From Exiguobacterium mexicanum (GTDB lineage Bacteria > Bacillota > Bacilli > Exiguobacteriales > Exiguobacteriaceae): a DNA stretch of 64,000 nucleotides. Under the pieces are notes generated by a model. That model worked only from the letters and a program-made list of their open reading frames with translations. It ran no database searches and was not told the DNA's origin. Made by a program: the position numbers and the translations under genes. Location of the stretch: assembly GCF_005960665.1 (NCBI RefSeq), contig NZ_CP040676.1, positions 2,419,001 through 2,483,000 of the forward strand, written 5' to 3'. Below are positions 41,911-50,903 of the stretch, one piece after another; positions within the stretch are counted from its first letter, which is position 1, and each line of letters starts with the position of its first letter.

Positions 41911-41991
41911 GTGATGAAGCATGTACTCGACTGGGGATTTCTTGCCGTCGTCGCTTTGATTGTGTTACTCGTGATTATTGGCGGGTTGTGA
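41911..41991 (+). CDS. 26-residue single-span membrane peptide
   Basis: GTG at 41911 (or ATG at 41914) with AGGAGGG 7 bases before the GTG. The product MMKHVLDWGFLAVVALIVLLV... is one hydrophobic span ending IIGGL. A TATACT element at 41874-41879 could be its -10. It lies just upstream of the glycerol dehydrogenase gene and may share its transcript. Function unknown. Confidence 0.5.
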   Translation: MMKHVLDWGFLAVVALIVLLVIIGGL

Positions 41992-42111
41992 ATAAAGCCC
42001 AAAGCAGTTTCACCGAGATGTCACATGTAGGACTGTTTGAAGGAGGGGCTGTATCGGGAACAAACCTACTGTTGTCCTGTCGTCACTGTTACTTTAGAAA
42101 GGATGTTGAAT

Positions 42112-43218
42112 ATGTCAGAACGCGTATTTATCAGTCCGGCCAAGTACGTGCAAGGAAAAAATACAATCGATCGCATCGGGGAGCACGTTAGCCATTTTGG
42201 ATCACAGGCTCTCTTGATTGCCGATGACATCGTCTGGCGCTTGATTGGGGAACGGGTGACCGATTCACTCAAGTCGAGCGGCGTGAACGCAGAAAAGGCC
42301 GATTTTGTCGGGGAAGCGTCCCGTCACGAGATTGAACGGATCGCCAAAGCGGCAGCAGAGAGCCATACTGCTTTCGTCATCGGAATGGGCGGCGGAAAAA
42401 CGCTCGACACGGCCAAAGCTGTCGCCGACGAACTCGATGCCCGCATCGTCATCGTCCCGACCATCGCCTCAACGGATGCCCCGACGAGCGCCTTGTCCGT
42501 CATCTATACGGATGAAGGAAACTTTGAGACGTATCGGTTCTATAAAAAGAACCCGGATTTGGTCCTCGTCGATACGAAATTGATCGCCGAGGCCCCGGCC
42601 CGATTCCTCGCCTCGGGGATTGCCGATGCGCTCGCGACATGGGTCGAAGTCCGGAGCGTCCTCGCCTTCGGTGGCAAAACGATGGCGGGTGGTGTCCCGA
42701 CGATTGCGGCGGAAGCCATCGCCAAACGCTGCGAAGAGGTGCTATTCGATTACGGAATCCCTGCTTATGAATCGGTGAAGGCCAAAGTCGTCACTCCGGC
42801 ACTCGAGTCCGTCGTCGAGGCGAACACACTTCTAAGTGGTCTCGGTTTTGAAAGCGGCGGGCTCGCAGCGGCCCACGCCATTCATAACGGCTTCACCGCC
42901 CTCCACGGAGACATCCACCATTTGACGCACGGGGAAAAAGTCGCGTTCGGCACACTCGTCCAACTTGCGCTCGAAGGCCGAACGCAGGAAGAGTTCGACC
43001 GCTACGTCGCCTTGTATATGGCGCTCGAGTTGCCGGTCACACTCGAAGACGTGAAGTTGAAAGACGCTTCCCGTGAAGACATCCTAAAAGTCGGTCAAGC
43101 GGCAACGGCGGAAGGTGAGACGATTCATAGTGGGTTCGATGTGACCGCTGAACAAGTGGCCGATGCCATCATCGCGGCCGACCGGTACGCTCGTCTCTAT
43201 CAAAACAAATTGCAGTGA
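42112..43218 (+). CDS. gldA: Glycerol dehydrogenase (iron/zinc alcohol dehydrogenase family)
   Basis: 368 residues from the ATG at 42112 (GAAAGGA ribosome site). NAD-binding '[19 protein letters not shown]' and '[17 protein letters not shown]' and metal ligands in '[13 protein letters not shown]', '[13 protein letters not shown]' and 'THGEKVAFG' match GldA. It oxidises glycerol to dihydroxyacetone with NAD+. A 26-residue peptide gene lies immediately upstream; a convergent terminator follows. Confidence 0.93.
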   Translation: MSERVFISPAKYVQGKNTIDRIGEHVSHFGSQALLIADDIVWRLIGERVTDSLKSSGVNAEKADFVGEASRHEIERIAKAAAESHTAFVIGMGGGKTLDTAKAVADELDARIVIVPTIASTDAPTSALSVIYTDEGNFETYRFYKKNPDLVLVDTKLIAEAPARFLASGIADALATWVEVRSVLAFGGKTMAGGVPTIAAEAIAKRCEEVLFDYGIPAYESVKAKVVTPALESVVEANTLLSGLGFESGGLAAAHAIHNGFTALHGDIHHLTHGEKVAFGTLVQLALEGRTQEEFDRYVALYMALELPVTLEDVKLKDASREDILKVGQAATAEGETIHSGFDVTAEQVADAIIAADRYARLYQNKLQ

Positions 43219-43223
43219 ACAAG

Positions 43224-43256
43224 AACGAGGAACGGCTAGTTGAGTCGTTCCTCGTT
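43224..43256. terminator. Bidirectional terminator
   Basis: AACGAGGAACG/CGTTCCTCGTT, 11-bp perfect stem with an 11-base loop, between convergent genes. Confidence 0.85.
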
Positions 43257-43706
43257 CGTTTGTTTTCGCGTGACGAAGGAAAACGCTACCCCGATTGCCA
43301 TGCAACTGACCGTCAAGACGAAAAACGTCAATTGGTTCGCATAAATGATGTTCGTGAACTGGTTCCATCCTGAGGCGTACGCCGCATTCTCAGAAGCACG
43401 GATTCCAGCCCGGAGCGAAGCCGCTTGACCGGCGTTGATATATAGACCGATTCCCGCCATCACGAGGCTTCCGGCTAAAAGACCGACTCGTCCCAGGCGA
43501 TGAACCGATTCGACCGCACGCCGAGCAAGCCGAATCGTAATCCAGATGAACAACAGGACGAACGGCCAACCGATGAGCAAGACGAGCACGTAGGAATTCC
43601 CTTCACCCGCCGTTTCTGTATAGGCGGCAGTCATCGTCTCGCCGAGTTTGAATAATACAAACGTTATGAGCGTGATGATGAACCACGCCTTGATCAATTT
43701 CTCCAT
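43236..43706 (-). CDS. Four-span membrane protein, function unknown
   Basis: 156 residues with four hydrophobic spans (about 5-28, 40-60, 76-92, 124-146) and a short charged C-terminus. Not recognised. 'WPFVLLFIWITIRLARRAVESVHRLG' is a basic loop after span 2. It has a GAGGTG ribosome site and is monocistronic. Confidence 0.7.
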   Translation of the reverse strand: MEKLIKAWFIITLITFVLFKLGETMTAAYTETAGEGNSYVLVLLIGWPFVLLFIWITIRLARRAVESVHRLGRVGLLAGSLVMAGIGLYINAGQAASLRAGIRASENAAYASGWNQFTNIIYANQLTFFVLTVSCMAIGVAFSFVTRKQTNEERLN

Positions 43707-43730
43707 GACAACACCTCACCCCCAGTATAG

Positions 43731-43764
43731 CAAAAAACACCATGCGCTTTCGCACACGGTGTCA
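43731..43764 (-). terminator. Terminator of the two-span membrane protein gene
   Basis: On the minus strand ACACCGTGTGCG pairs with CGCATGGTGT around AAAG, followed by TTTTT. Confidence 0.8.
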
Positions 43765-43766
43765 GG

Positions 43767-43985
43767 TCAGGCTTTCGGACGGACTGCATAGTAAATCAAG
43801 ATGACGAGCCACGTCCAAACGCCGGTGAAGATCCCGATAATCCCGACGATAAAGAACCCGAGCGGCATCATCGACTTCGTCCGATCATAGTCTTTCCACA
43901 TGTTCGATAACCCTTTGATGTTGAAATACAAAAAGGCGAAGAACAAGACGAGCAACAATAACGGTAAACCAAAAATGAGTTCCAT
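43767..43985 (-). CDS. Two-span membrane protein, function unknown
   Basis: 72 residues from the ATG at 43985 (AAAGGAG ribosome site). Two hydrophobic spans ('ELIFGLPLLLLVLFFAFLYF' and 'LGFFIVGIIGIFTGVWTWLVILIYY') with a charged loop between. Not recognised. It is divergent from the VanY-like gene. Confidence 0.65.
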   Translation of the reverse strand: MELIFGLPLLLLVLFFAFLYFNIKGLSNMWKDYDRTKSMMPLGFFIVGIIGIFTGVWTWLVILIYYAVRPKA

Positions 43986-44066
43986 ACGCTCACTCCTTTC
44001 TAGTCTCAACCATCCTCTTACATTCAGTGTACTACTTCCCGCTCTCCATCACATCGGACTCGCGCA

Positions 44067-44105
44067 GTACAGGAAGCAGGTCAAGAGGCGGAGACAGTCC
44101 TGTAC
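44067..44105. repeat. 8-bp inverted repeat in the promoter region of the VanY-like gene
   Basis: GTACAGGA (44067-44074) and TCCTGTAC (44098-44105), 23 bases apart, about 80 bases before the predicted start. Could be an operator or an mRNA hairpin. Confidence 0.45.
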
Positions 44106-44185
44106 ACTATTCCCCAATTTCTCTTCTTTTCATCCCCTTAAAAACCGGGAAAAGAAGACTATCCAGCAAAAAGGGGGTCTTTCCT

Positions 44186-45025
44186 GTGAAGCTCATCCGT
44201 GTACTCCTCGTCCTGTTGCTCGTCTTCCCCACCACGTCCACCTTTGCCGCGACGCCTTCACCTCAGCCAGGCTATACCATCAAGACGACGAAATTGTATT
44301 GGCGGGCGATGCAATCGTCTCCGGTCGCCAAGACGCTTTTGACCAATACGCCTGTCCGCTACACGACCTACAACCGAAGCTGGTCGAACGTCTACATCAA
44401 TGGCACACGCTACTACACTCCGTCTAGTAATTTGAAAGCCGGGATCCCAAACCTTACGGCCACAGAACGGCTTCGACTCGTCAATAAACAACACGGACTA
44501 TCGAGCACGTATCGCTCTCGTCAACTCGTCACGTTGACCATCCCGACCGTCTACACGAAAGGAAGCGAGCGAACTCTCATGGCCGCTGAAGCCGCTCACG
44601 CGCTAGCCCGCCTCTATTACGCCGGGCGAAAAGAAGGCCACACGTTGTATGCCCTCAGCGCCTATCGCTCCTACGCCACCCAAAAATCACTCTACATGTA
44701 TTGGGTCAACACGCGAGGCACAGCGTACGCCTCAAAATATGTCGCCCGTCCTGGATATAGTGAGCATCAGACCGGTCTCGCCGTCGATATGACGAGTGCA
44801 CGCATGCAGATGGGACTCTATGCCTCGTTCGACCAGACCCCAGAAGGCAAATGGATGCTACAGAACGCACACCGTTACGGATTTATCGTCCGCTATCCGA
44901 AAGGAAAAGAGAAAATCACCGGCTACAATTATGAACCGTGGCATCTCCGGTACGTCGGTGTGAAAGAAGCGACGACGATGAAACAACAAAATTGGACGTT
45001 CGAGGAGTGGTGGGCCACACGTTGA
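44186..45025 (+). CDS. Secreted D-alanyl-D-alanine carboxypeptidase (VanY/M15 family)
   Basis: 279 residues from a GTG at 44186 (AAGGGGG ribosome site). Signal peptide ends near 'TSTFAATP'. An SH3-like segment (about 30-85, 'KTTKLYWRAMQSS...YYTPSSNL') precedes the M15B domain (about 130-275). Zinc-site blocks are 'ALSAYRSYATQKSLY', 'GYSEHQTGLAVDMTS' and 'YNYEPWHLRYVG'. It trims the terminal D-Ala from peptidoglycan stem peptides outside the membrane. Confidence 0.9.
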   Translation: MKLIRVLLVLLLVFPTTSTFAATPSPQPGYTIKTTKLYWRAMQSSPVAKTLLTNTPVRYTTYNRSWSNVYINGTRYYTPSSNLKAGIPNLTATERLRLVNKQHGLSSTYRSRQLVTLTIPTVYTKGSERTLMAAEAAHALARLYYAGRKEGHTLYALSAYRSYATQKSLYMYWVNTRGTAYASKYVARPGYSEHQTGLAVDMTSARMQMGLYASFDQTPEGKWMLQNAHRYGFIVRYPKGKEKITGYNYEPWHLRYVGVKEATTMKQQNWTFEEWWATR

Positions 45026-45103
45026 TGCGAGCATCTCGAGCGAGGCATCGATCGTGTTCCATGTATAATGAACGCGTACGATATCGCAGAGGAGGACATG
45101 TGC

Positions 45104-45439
45104 ATGTGGATTGTCATGAACAAACTAGACGTTGAAAAAGGGAAAGTTGAGGCGGTCATCGCTCGTTTCCAAACGACGAAAGGCATCGAGTCGATGGATG
45201 GGTTCGTTCGGATGCAAGTGTTGACCGATACGTCGGACGAGACGAAAGATCAAGTCGTCATCATGACGACGTGGCGCGATGCGGCGAGCTTCGAAAATTG
45301 GCGTGATAGCGGAGCGTATAAACATGCCCATAAAAAACGGGACGACGGTACTTCTGAAGTGAAGCCCATCGTCCTTGGAAACACGGTCACCCAATATGAG
45401 GTCGCCATCGAGCACGGCGCCTCAACCGATGACGTATAA
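45104..45439 (+). CDS. isdG: IsdG-family heme-degrading monooxygenase
   Basis: 111 residues from the ATG at 45104 (GAGGAGG at 8 bases). The ABM fold aligns by eye with S. aureus IsdG: N6, W66 and H76 correspond to the catalytic Asn/Trp/His triad, in 'MNKLDVEKG', 'FENWRDSGAYKHAHK'. 'GIESMDGFVRMQVL' and 'VVIMTTWRD' also fit. It would cleave heme to release iron in the cytoplasm. No heme-uptake genes are nearby. Its 3' end overlaps the convergent CBS gene by 18 bases. Confidence 0.85.
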   Translation: MWIVMNKLDVEKGKVEAVIARFQTTKGIESMDGFVRMQVLTDTSDETKDQVVIMTTWRDAASFENWRDSGAYKHAHKKRDDGTSEVKPIVLGNTVTQYEVAIEHGASTDDV

Positions 45440-46123
45440 AATATCTTGCGGCCGGATGATCCCGAGCAAAGGTTCATCTTCTTGTCCTGTCTCGGTAATC
45501 AATAAGGCATCGAGACGGACGCCGTCCTTCATACTGATAAAATGATGGTGCGCCTCGATGACCGACGTCTCTTGCGCGATAAACCGGTACCGTCGCAGGT
45601 GCGGGTCGTGATGGAGTACGTCCTTGACTTGAACGCCTTCGAGTGACACATGTGGCCCGTCGACCGTTTCGGCGAGCCAACTGGTCACTCCTTTTTTCGT
45701 CAACAACCCTCGCCACGACCCGTCTTGGTTATAGACGGGGAACTGCGAATAATTCTTGTCTCGAATCTCACCGAGCACGGCGACCAGCGAGTCATCGGCG
45801 TTGAACGTCGCCACGATTTTACGGAACAGCGGGATGACTTGACGCGGGTGAAGCAACTCCCGTTCGACTTCAAGAATCAACTTGACAATCGATTCATGCG
45901 GTTCGGCGATAATGAAATCCGGCTCACGCCGCTCGTGGACGATGGCGTTGCGCAACTGACTCATCTGATGTAAATCTTCTTTATAGCGTTCGATAATGGG
46001 ATTATGTTTGGCGAGACGATTGACCATGTTGCTGAAACTGAAATGCTGGCCGTCCCCCATCTCGCGACTCAAATGATCCTCGATCCGGTGATACGATGCG
46101 ATAAATTCTTCAGCACGACTCAT
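45422..46123 (-). CDS. HEPN-like domain fused to a CBS pair
   Basis: 233 residues from the ATG at 46123 (AAGGAG ribosome site). The N-terminal helical part (about 1-95) contains 'QLRNAIVHERR', an RX4H arrangement (R58...H63) as in HEPN RNases and related domains. Two CBS motifs follow (about 95-160 'VIPLFRKIVATFNADDSLVAVLGEIRDKNYSQFPVYNQDG' and about 170-233). The CBS pair probably binds an adenosine nucleotide and could gate the N-terminal domain. Catalysis is unproven. It is monocistronic. Confidence 0.75.
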   Translation of the reverse strand: MSRAEEFIASYHRIEDHLSREMGDGQHFSFSNMVNRLAKHNPIIERYKEDLHQMSQLRNAIVHERREPDFIIAEPHESIVKLILEVERELLHPRQVIPLFRKIVATFNADDSLVAVLGEIRDKNYSQFPVYNQDGSWRGLLTKKGVTSWLAETVDGPHVSLEGVQVKDVLHHDPHLRRYRFIAQETSVIEAHHHFISMKDGVRLDALLITETGQEDEPLLGIIRPQDILYVIG

Positions 46124-46235
46124 ATATTCACACTCCTTATCGCCTATATATACCCTATTTTTTTCGGGTTCGAGCAGGAAAGCGTGACCCAACCTCGAAT
46201 CCACAACTAATCATCTCTGAAATGGAGGGGTTCTC

Positions 46236-46964
46236 ATGGCAACTCCGGTCTCGCAAATGACACCGATCCCGAATAAGGACGCCTTCCGTTCCGGCATGCG
46301 GGCCGGTATACCGGTCGCTGTCGGCTATATCCCGATTGCCATCGCTTTCGGGCTGCTTGCGAAATCATTCGATATGCCAAACGTCATCACGCTCGCCATG
46401 TCTTTATTCATTTTCGCCGGCGCCAGTCAATTTATTGGCGTCCAACTGATCATGGCCGGTTCGATGTATTGGGAGATTATCTTGACGACGTTCATCCTGA
46501 ACTTGCGGCACTTCCTTATGTCGGCGTCGTTGTCCCAGCGTCTCGAGACGACCTCGAATCGATTTCTGGCTGCCATCGCGTTCGGCGTGACCGATGAGAC
46601 GTTCAGTGTCGCCTCGACGCGTGACGAGTCGACGCGCGGTCACTTTGTGCTCGGGCTAAACCTAATCGCCTTCTTGGCTTGGAACGTCGGAACATGGATT
46701 GGCGTCTTTCTCGCCTTCGGCTTGCCCGCCTCGGTCCAAGCGAGTATGGGCATCGCCTTGTACGCCATGTTCATCGGCCTACTCGTCCCATCCCTTACCT
46801 GCAAACCGGTCATCGTCGTGGCTGCAATCGCCGTCTTGACTCAAGCCATTCTCTACTTCGGCGTCTCTCCATTCATCCCGCTGTCGTCCGGCTTGAGCAT
46901 CATCTTGGCCACGATTGTCGCCGCTGGAGCCGGAGCCTTGCTGTATAAGGAGGACGAAACATGA
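46236..46964 (+). CDS. azlC: AzlC family branched-chain amino-acid exporter, large subunit
   Basis: 242 residues with about six spans. 'AGIPVAVGYIPIAIAFGLLAKSFDMPNVITLAMSLFIFAGASQFIGVQLIMAGS' and 'FILNLRHFLMSASLSQRL' are AzlC hallmarks. With AzlD it exports branched-chain amino acids. The stop overlaps the azlD start (ATGA). AzlC and AzlD here lack an adjacent AzlB regulator. Confidence 0.93.
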   Translation: MATPVSQMTPIPNKDAFRSGMRAGIPVAVGYIPIAIAFGLLAKSFDMPNVITLAMSLFIFAGASQFIGVQLIMAGSMYWEIILTTFILNLRHFLMSASLSQRLETTSNRFLAAIAFGVTDETFSVASTRDESTRGHFVLGLNLIAFLAWNVGTWIGVFLAFGLPASVQASMGIALYAMFIGLLVPSLTCKPVIVVAAIAVLTQAILYFGVSPFIPLSSGLSIILATIVAAGAGALLYKEDET

Positions 46965-47263
46965 TCAGCCTCTTGTTGCTCGTCCTTGCCATGGCGCTCG
47001 TCACATATATCCCGCGACTCGTGCCGCTGCTTTGGCTCCGGGACTTGAAATTACCTCCGCTCTTGAAGCGGTTTTTACTCTTCACGCCTTATGCGGTGCT
47101 CGCCAGTCTCATTTTCCCGGGCATCCTGCAGGCAACGACCAGTCTTACGTCAGCTTTAGCGGGTGGGGTGGTCGCCGCAACGCTCGCATTCCTTCGGGTC
47201 AACTTGATGCTCGTCGTCATCGGCGGCATCGTCGGGGTGTATCTCATTGAAACGTTCCTTTAA
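46961..47263 (+). CDS. azlD: AzlD family branched-chain amino-acid exporter, small subunit
   Basis: 100 residues, three to four spans, 'VTYIPRLVPLLWLRDLKLPPLLKRFLLFTPYAVLASLIFPGIL' typical of AzlD. It is translated in overlap with azlC. A strong terminator follows. Confidence 0.92.
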   Translation: MISLLLLVLAMALVTYIPRLVPLLWLRDLKLPPLLKRFLLFTPYAVLASLIFPGILQATTSLTSALAGGVVAATLAFLRVNLMLVVIGGIVGVYLIETFL

Positions 47264-47301
47264 CAAACAGGTCCGCCCAATTGTGGGGCGGACCTGTTTG
47301 T
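47262..47301. terminator. Bidirectional terminator
   Basis: AACAAACAGGTCCGCCC/GGGCGGACCTGTTTGTT, a long perfect stem between azlD and the convergent HD-GYP gene. Confidence 0.92.
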
Positions 47302-48780
47302 TTAAGCAGAGATGGCCTGACGTCGTAACCTAATGAATACATCGACGAACGCCGGATCCCACTGTGTACCGCGACCGCTCTCTAAAATCGATAGAGCCTT
47401 CTCGACTGGCATCCCGTCCCGATATGGACGGTCAGAGGTCATAGCGTCATATGCGTCGGCGATTGCCATGATACGACCGAAGAGCGGAATCTCCTCTCCG
47501 ACCAACCGATCCGGATATCCGGTCCCATCAATCCGTTCATGATGGGACCGGACACCTGCCAATATCGGTTGTAACGCAGCCGGTAGGGAAATTTGATTCA
47601 AAATATGAATTCCGATGGTCGGGTGTTCTTGAATTTGCGCGAACTCACGATCCGTCAGCTTCCCTTCCTTCAACAACACATCGTCACGGATACCAATCTT
47701 CCCGATATCATGGAGTAGCGCCGATTTGCGGAGCAGCTCGATTTGTCCGGCCGGCAACTGGAGCGCCTGTGCCAACTCGACAGAATAGGTGGCGACTCGC
47801 TCGGAATGCCCGGCCGTATACGAATCCCGGGCATCGAGTGTTGCAGCGAACAAGACGAACAGACTGTTCAACAGTTGCTCGTTTTCCGCATCTCGATACG
47901 TGACGTTCGTGACCATCTGATTAAAGCCCGTGACGAGTTGGGCGAACTCATCCGAGTAAGGGTTATCAATCTGATTCAATCGTCCGGCATCTAATGCGGC
48001 GACCCCTTCGGTTAATGCACTGATTGGACGTTTGATGTTGTCATACAGCAAAAAGCTGCTAAACGTCGCGACCCCGATGATAACAACTAAAATCACAGCC
48101 GCCCACTGCCAGTATGCATCGACCTGATTGACAGTCGACAGTTGCACCCCGGACGCGAGGATGAACAATGCGACCGGGAACACACCGATGACGAGCATGC
48201 TGATCAATAGTTTCGTCCGGACGCTGATGGAGCGATACGTCGCTTGGAGCGGCCGCCCGTACAAGTTTCCGCTCATCTCCTGCAACTGAAGCAACAACGG
48301 TTCAACCGAGCGATAGGTCAAAAAGAATTCAATCAACGCATGCAAGATGGCGATTAAAATAGCACCGAACGCCGCCAAGCCAATCAACCGATACGGCAAG
48401 TCAATCCACCTTTGTTCGATGGCGAGTGCCGTCATACTCATCGCCGGCACGGACAAGCCGAACAAATGTGGACCGAGAATCCGTTTCACCGTCAACGTAG
48501 GAAAGTGACTCGTTTGATCGAACGCCTGTTGAAGCTCCTCATACGTTAGTGTCTCTGTTTGAAACACACGACAGATCGGCCGGATGTGACGCCGATAAAG
48601 GAGCAGTTCAAGCCCAATCATCATCATCCCGGACAGCCCCATGATAGCCAAGAGGATGAGCATCTCCGTCTTGGATAAATCGAGCGTCTGAAAGATGAAC
48701 AGCCCCCCGACACCGAACACGGCGATACCTGAACCCCATATGTAATTCATGATTAATGTGTGTTGAAATCGTTGAAACAT
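47302..48780 (-). CDS. Membrane HD-GYP cyclic-di-GMP phosphodiesterase
   Basis: 492 residues: about six spans in the first 250, a HAMP-like segment (about 245-300), then an HD-GYP domain with 'TAGHSERVATYSVELAQAL', 'SALLHDIGKIGIRD' and 'SHHERIDGTGYPDRLVGEEIP'. The HD and GYP motifs are intact, so cyclic-di-GMP hydrolysis is likely. It is the counterpart of the diguanylate cyclase at 22711. Single gene with a GAGGGG ribosome site. Confidence 0.92.
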   Translation of the reverse strand: MFQRFQHTLIMNYIWGSGIAVFGVGGLFIFQTLDLSKTEMLILLAIMGLSGMMMIGLELLLYRRHIRPICRVFQTETLTYEELQQAFDQTSHFPTLTVKRILGPHLFGLSVPAMSMTALAIEQRWIDLPYRLIGLAAFGAILIAILHALIEFFLTYRSVEPLLLQLQEMSGNLYGRPLQATYRSISVRTKLLISMLVIGVFPVALFILASGVQLSTVNQVDAYWQWAAVILVVIIGVATFSSFLLYDNIKRPISALTEGVAALDAGRLNQIDNPYSDEFAQLVTGFNQMVTNVTYRDAENEQLLNSLFVLFAATLDARDSYTAGHSERVATYSVELAQALQLPAGQIELLRKSALLHDIGKIGIRDDVLLKEGKLTDREFAQIQEHPTIGIHILNQISLPAALQPILAGVRSHHERIDGTGYPDRLVGEEIPLFGRIMAIADAYDAMTSDRPYRDGMPVEKALSILESGRGTQWDPAFVDVFIRLRRQAISA

Positions 48781-48850
48781 CTTCCCCTCACTCCTGCCTT
48801 CTTACCACCTGTTTCTTATTATATCGACAAAAGTGACACTATTTTACAGC

Positions 48851-48882
48851 AAAACAAAACGGGCCCCAATATAGGGACCCGT
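48851..48882 (-). terminator. Terminator of the mechanosensitive-channel-like gene
   Basis: On the minus strand ACGGGTCCC pairs with GGGGCCCGT around TATATT, followed by TTTTG. Confidence 0.8.
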
Positions 48883-48891
48883 CATTCACTG

Positions 48892-50679
48892 TTATGGACG
48901 AAGTGGACCTTCGTTGTCATCAAGTGAACGGTTATCTTGATCTGGTGTGATGTTGTCATGGAACGGATTCGGTTCTGGACCGTCTACGTTCGTCACATCA
49001 GATTGTGGGGCTTGGGGCCGATTCGTTTCACGCTTCAACTCTTGTTTCGTTTGATTCGCTTCACGTTTCGACTGTTCCACACCTTGTTTCGCCTGTTGCT
49101 TCGCAGCTTCGGCTTCTTGATTCATCTGTGCTTTTTCTTGCTCGAGACCTTCTTTCGATACTTCTGTCTCATCGATTCGTTTCTCAGCTTTCTTCAAGTA
49201 TCGAGCCGCTGTCTCACGTCCGCCAAGACCGAAGGCAAGGCCGAAGGCGAGAGCAACCGCACCGAGGATGAGCAAGAATGCCGTATTGACGATTATCGGT
49301 GCGATGCCGAGTTGGCTGATCGCCATGAAGAAGGCGATTCCAAGAATCGCGTACTTCGCGACGTAGCGCAAGACGCTCGGTTGACCAGCTCCATCTACGA
49401 GCACACTGCCGACGAGACGCTCTGCCATGTTCGCGAGCCAGAAACCGACCGCCAAGATGACGATGGCTGCGATAACCATTGGCAAGTAAGCAAAGATTGC
49501 TGTTGCGAGTGAAGCCATAAAGTCGAGGTTCGCGACTTGAAGTGCTTCCGATACGAACAACAAGATGATGATGATTTGAACGATTGTTCCGATCACTTGT
49601 GCGATTGATGTCGATGACGACGAGCGACCACCGAGACCCATCTTACTAGCGAGTGAGTTGACGCCTAAGTTCTCAAGGAGAGACACAACGACGCCTTTCA
49701 ACCATTTAGCAAGGAAGACACCTGCGAGAATCAAGACGATGGCCACGATGATATTTGGAATCATTGCCAAGACGTCGTTGAGCATCGAGATGGCTGGATC
49801 CGAGATTCCGCGAATATCGAGCGCTTCAAGCGCTGAAATCGTGACCGGGATCATAATCAAGATGAAGACGATCGTACCGACCACTTTCGCGAGACTTGAC
49901 CCTTTCACGTAATCAGCCAAGTGAAGTTTCTCGGCGAAGCGGTTAAGACCTGCCGCTTCCAAGAACTTCGTCAAAATATCGCGGACGATTTTCGCAACGA
50001 CATAACCAATCGCGAAGATAAGGGCTGCAGCGACAAGTTTTGGAATGAAGGCAAGGAAACTGTTCAACAAGTCTTCAAACGGACCGCTGATGCCTCGTAA
50101 CCCAAGCGCATCGAGTACCGCTGGAAGAGCTAACAATAGGACAAGGTAAAAGACGATATTGGCGACCGTGTCGACCCATTTCGTCTGATTGACGCTCGTC
50201 GACTCTTGGCCTGTCTTCTCCATCAACTTGTTCAAGTTGAGACGATGACCTGCCATTTGAATCCCTTTTTTCAAGAGCGTGGCGATAATCCATGCGACGA
50301 GCAGGATGAGACCTGCTTTAATCACGCCTGTGATCAAGCCAGAGAAGCCGGCATAGATTTGACTGAACGGTTGAGCGACAGTTGGTACGTTCAAGAATTC
50401 AAAGATAATTAAGAATGCGAGAAGCAGTACGCCGAAGAAGACGACTTTTGCGATGATGCGTTCAGGCGTCCACCGCTTTTCCTCTCTTGCAGGCTTTCCG
50501 GGTTCACCTTCTTGTTTTACCCCTACACGGTCGTCAAGGCGTGCTTTGCGAAGCGCTTTGCGCGTCACGTTTTCTAGAACTTTCGCCAAAATGAATCCGA
50601 CGACAAGAATAAGCAATGCGAGCAAAAGCTCAGGCAGCCATGACATGAACGTGTTGAAATTATAAGTAGTATTGTTCAT
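48892..50679 (-). CDS. Mechanosensitive ion channel-like protein with repeated TM-helix modules
   Basis: 595 residues with about twelve hydrophobic spans arranged as repeated modules ('LLALLILVVGFILAKVLENV', 'LVAAALIFAIGYVVAKIVRDIL', 'IIVAIVLILAGVFLAKWLKGV', 'MVIAAIVILAVGFWLANMAERL'), the TM_helix (PF05552) pattern of CmpX-like small-conductance channel relatives. 'LAFGLAFGLGGRETAARYLKK' near 470 is the conserved end of that region. The tail (about 490-595) is long, charged and probably disordered. A sigma-B-like promoter precedes it, fitting osmotic or general stress. Confidence 0.85.
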   Translation of the reverse strand: MNNTTYNFNTFMSWLPELLLALLILVVGFILAKVLENVTRKALRKARLDDRVGVKQEGEPGKPAREEKRWTPERIIAKVVFFGVLLLAFLIIFEFLNVPTVAQPFSQIYAGFSGLITGVIKAGLILLVAWIIATLLKKGIQMAGHRLNLNKLMEKTGQESTSVNQTKWVDTVANIVFYLVLLLALPAVLDALGLRGISGPFEDLLNSFLAFIPKLVAAALIFAIGYVVAKIVRDILTKFLEAAGLNRFAEKLHLADYVKGSSLAKVVGTIVFILIMIPVTISALEALDIRGISDPAISMLNDVLAMIPNIIVAIVLILAGVFLAKWLKGVVVSLLENLGVNSLASKMGLGGRSSSSTSIAQVIGTIVQIIIILLFVSEALQVANLDFMASLATAIFAYLPMVIAAIVILAVGFWLANMAERLVGSVLVDGAGQPSVLRYVAKYAILGIAFFMAISQLGIAPIIVNTAFLLILGAVALAFGLAFGLGGRETAARYLKKAEKRIDETEVSKEGLEQEKAQMNQEAEAAKQQAKQGVEQSKREANQTKQELKRETNRPQAPQSDVTNVDGPEPNPFHDNITPDQDNRSLDDNEGPLRP

Positions 50680-50738
50680 TTAACATCTTCCTCCAATCTC
50701 TTTTTGAAATGATTTCATTTATTTGACTCTTTGTATAA

Positions 50739-50764
50739 ATACCAACATTTGCAGTTGCCTAAAC
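50739..50764 (-). promoter_or_regulatory. Sigma-B-type promoter of the mechanosensitive-channel-like gene
   Basis: On the minus strand GTTTAG (50759-50764), 14 bases, TGGTAT (50739-50744); five of six matches to each of GTTTAA and GGGTAT. Confidence 0.5.
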
Positions 50765-50903
50765 CTTGCCAGTTCTTATTCCTCTATACATGATTCAAGT
50801 CAAAACGTTTTTTAGAAAGTGATTCTAGTAAGAAAGAAGTCGTGTCTTTCTCAAGTAAATGTGATACGAATTAAAAGAAGAAGTCTTTTGAGGAGGAATC
50901 AAG

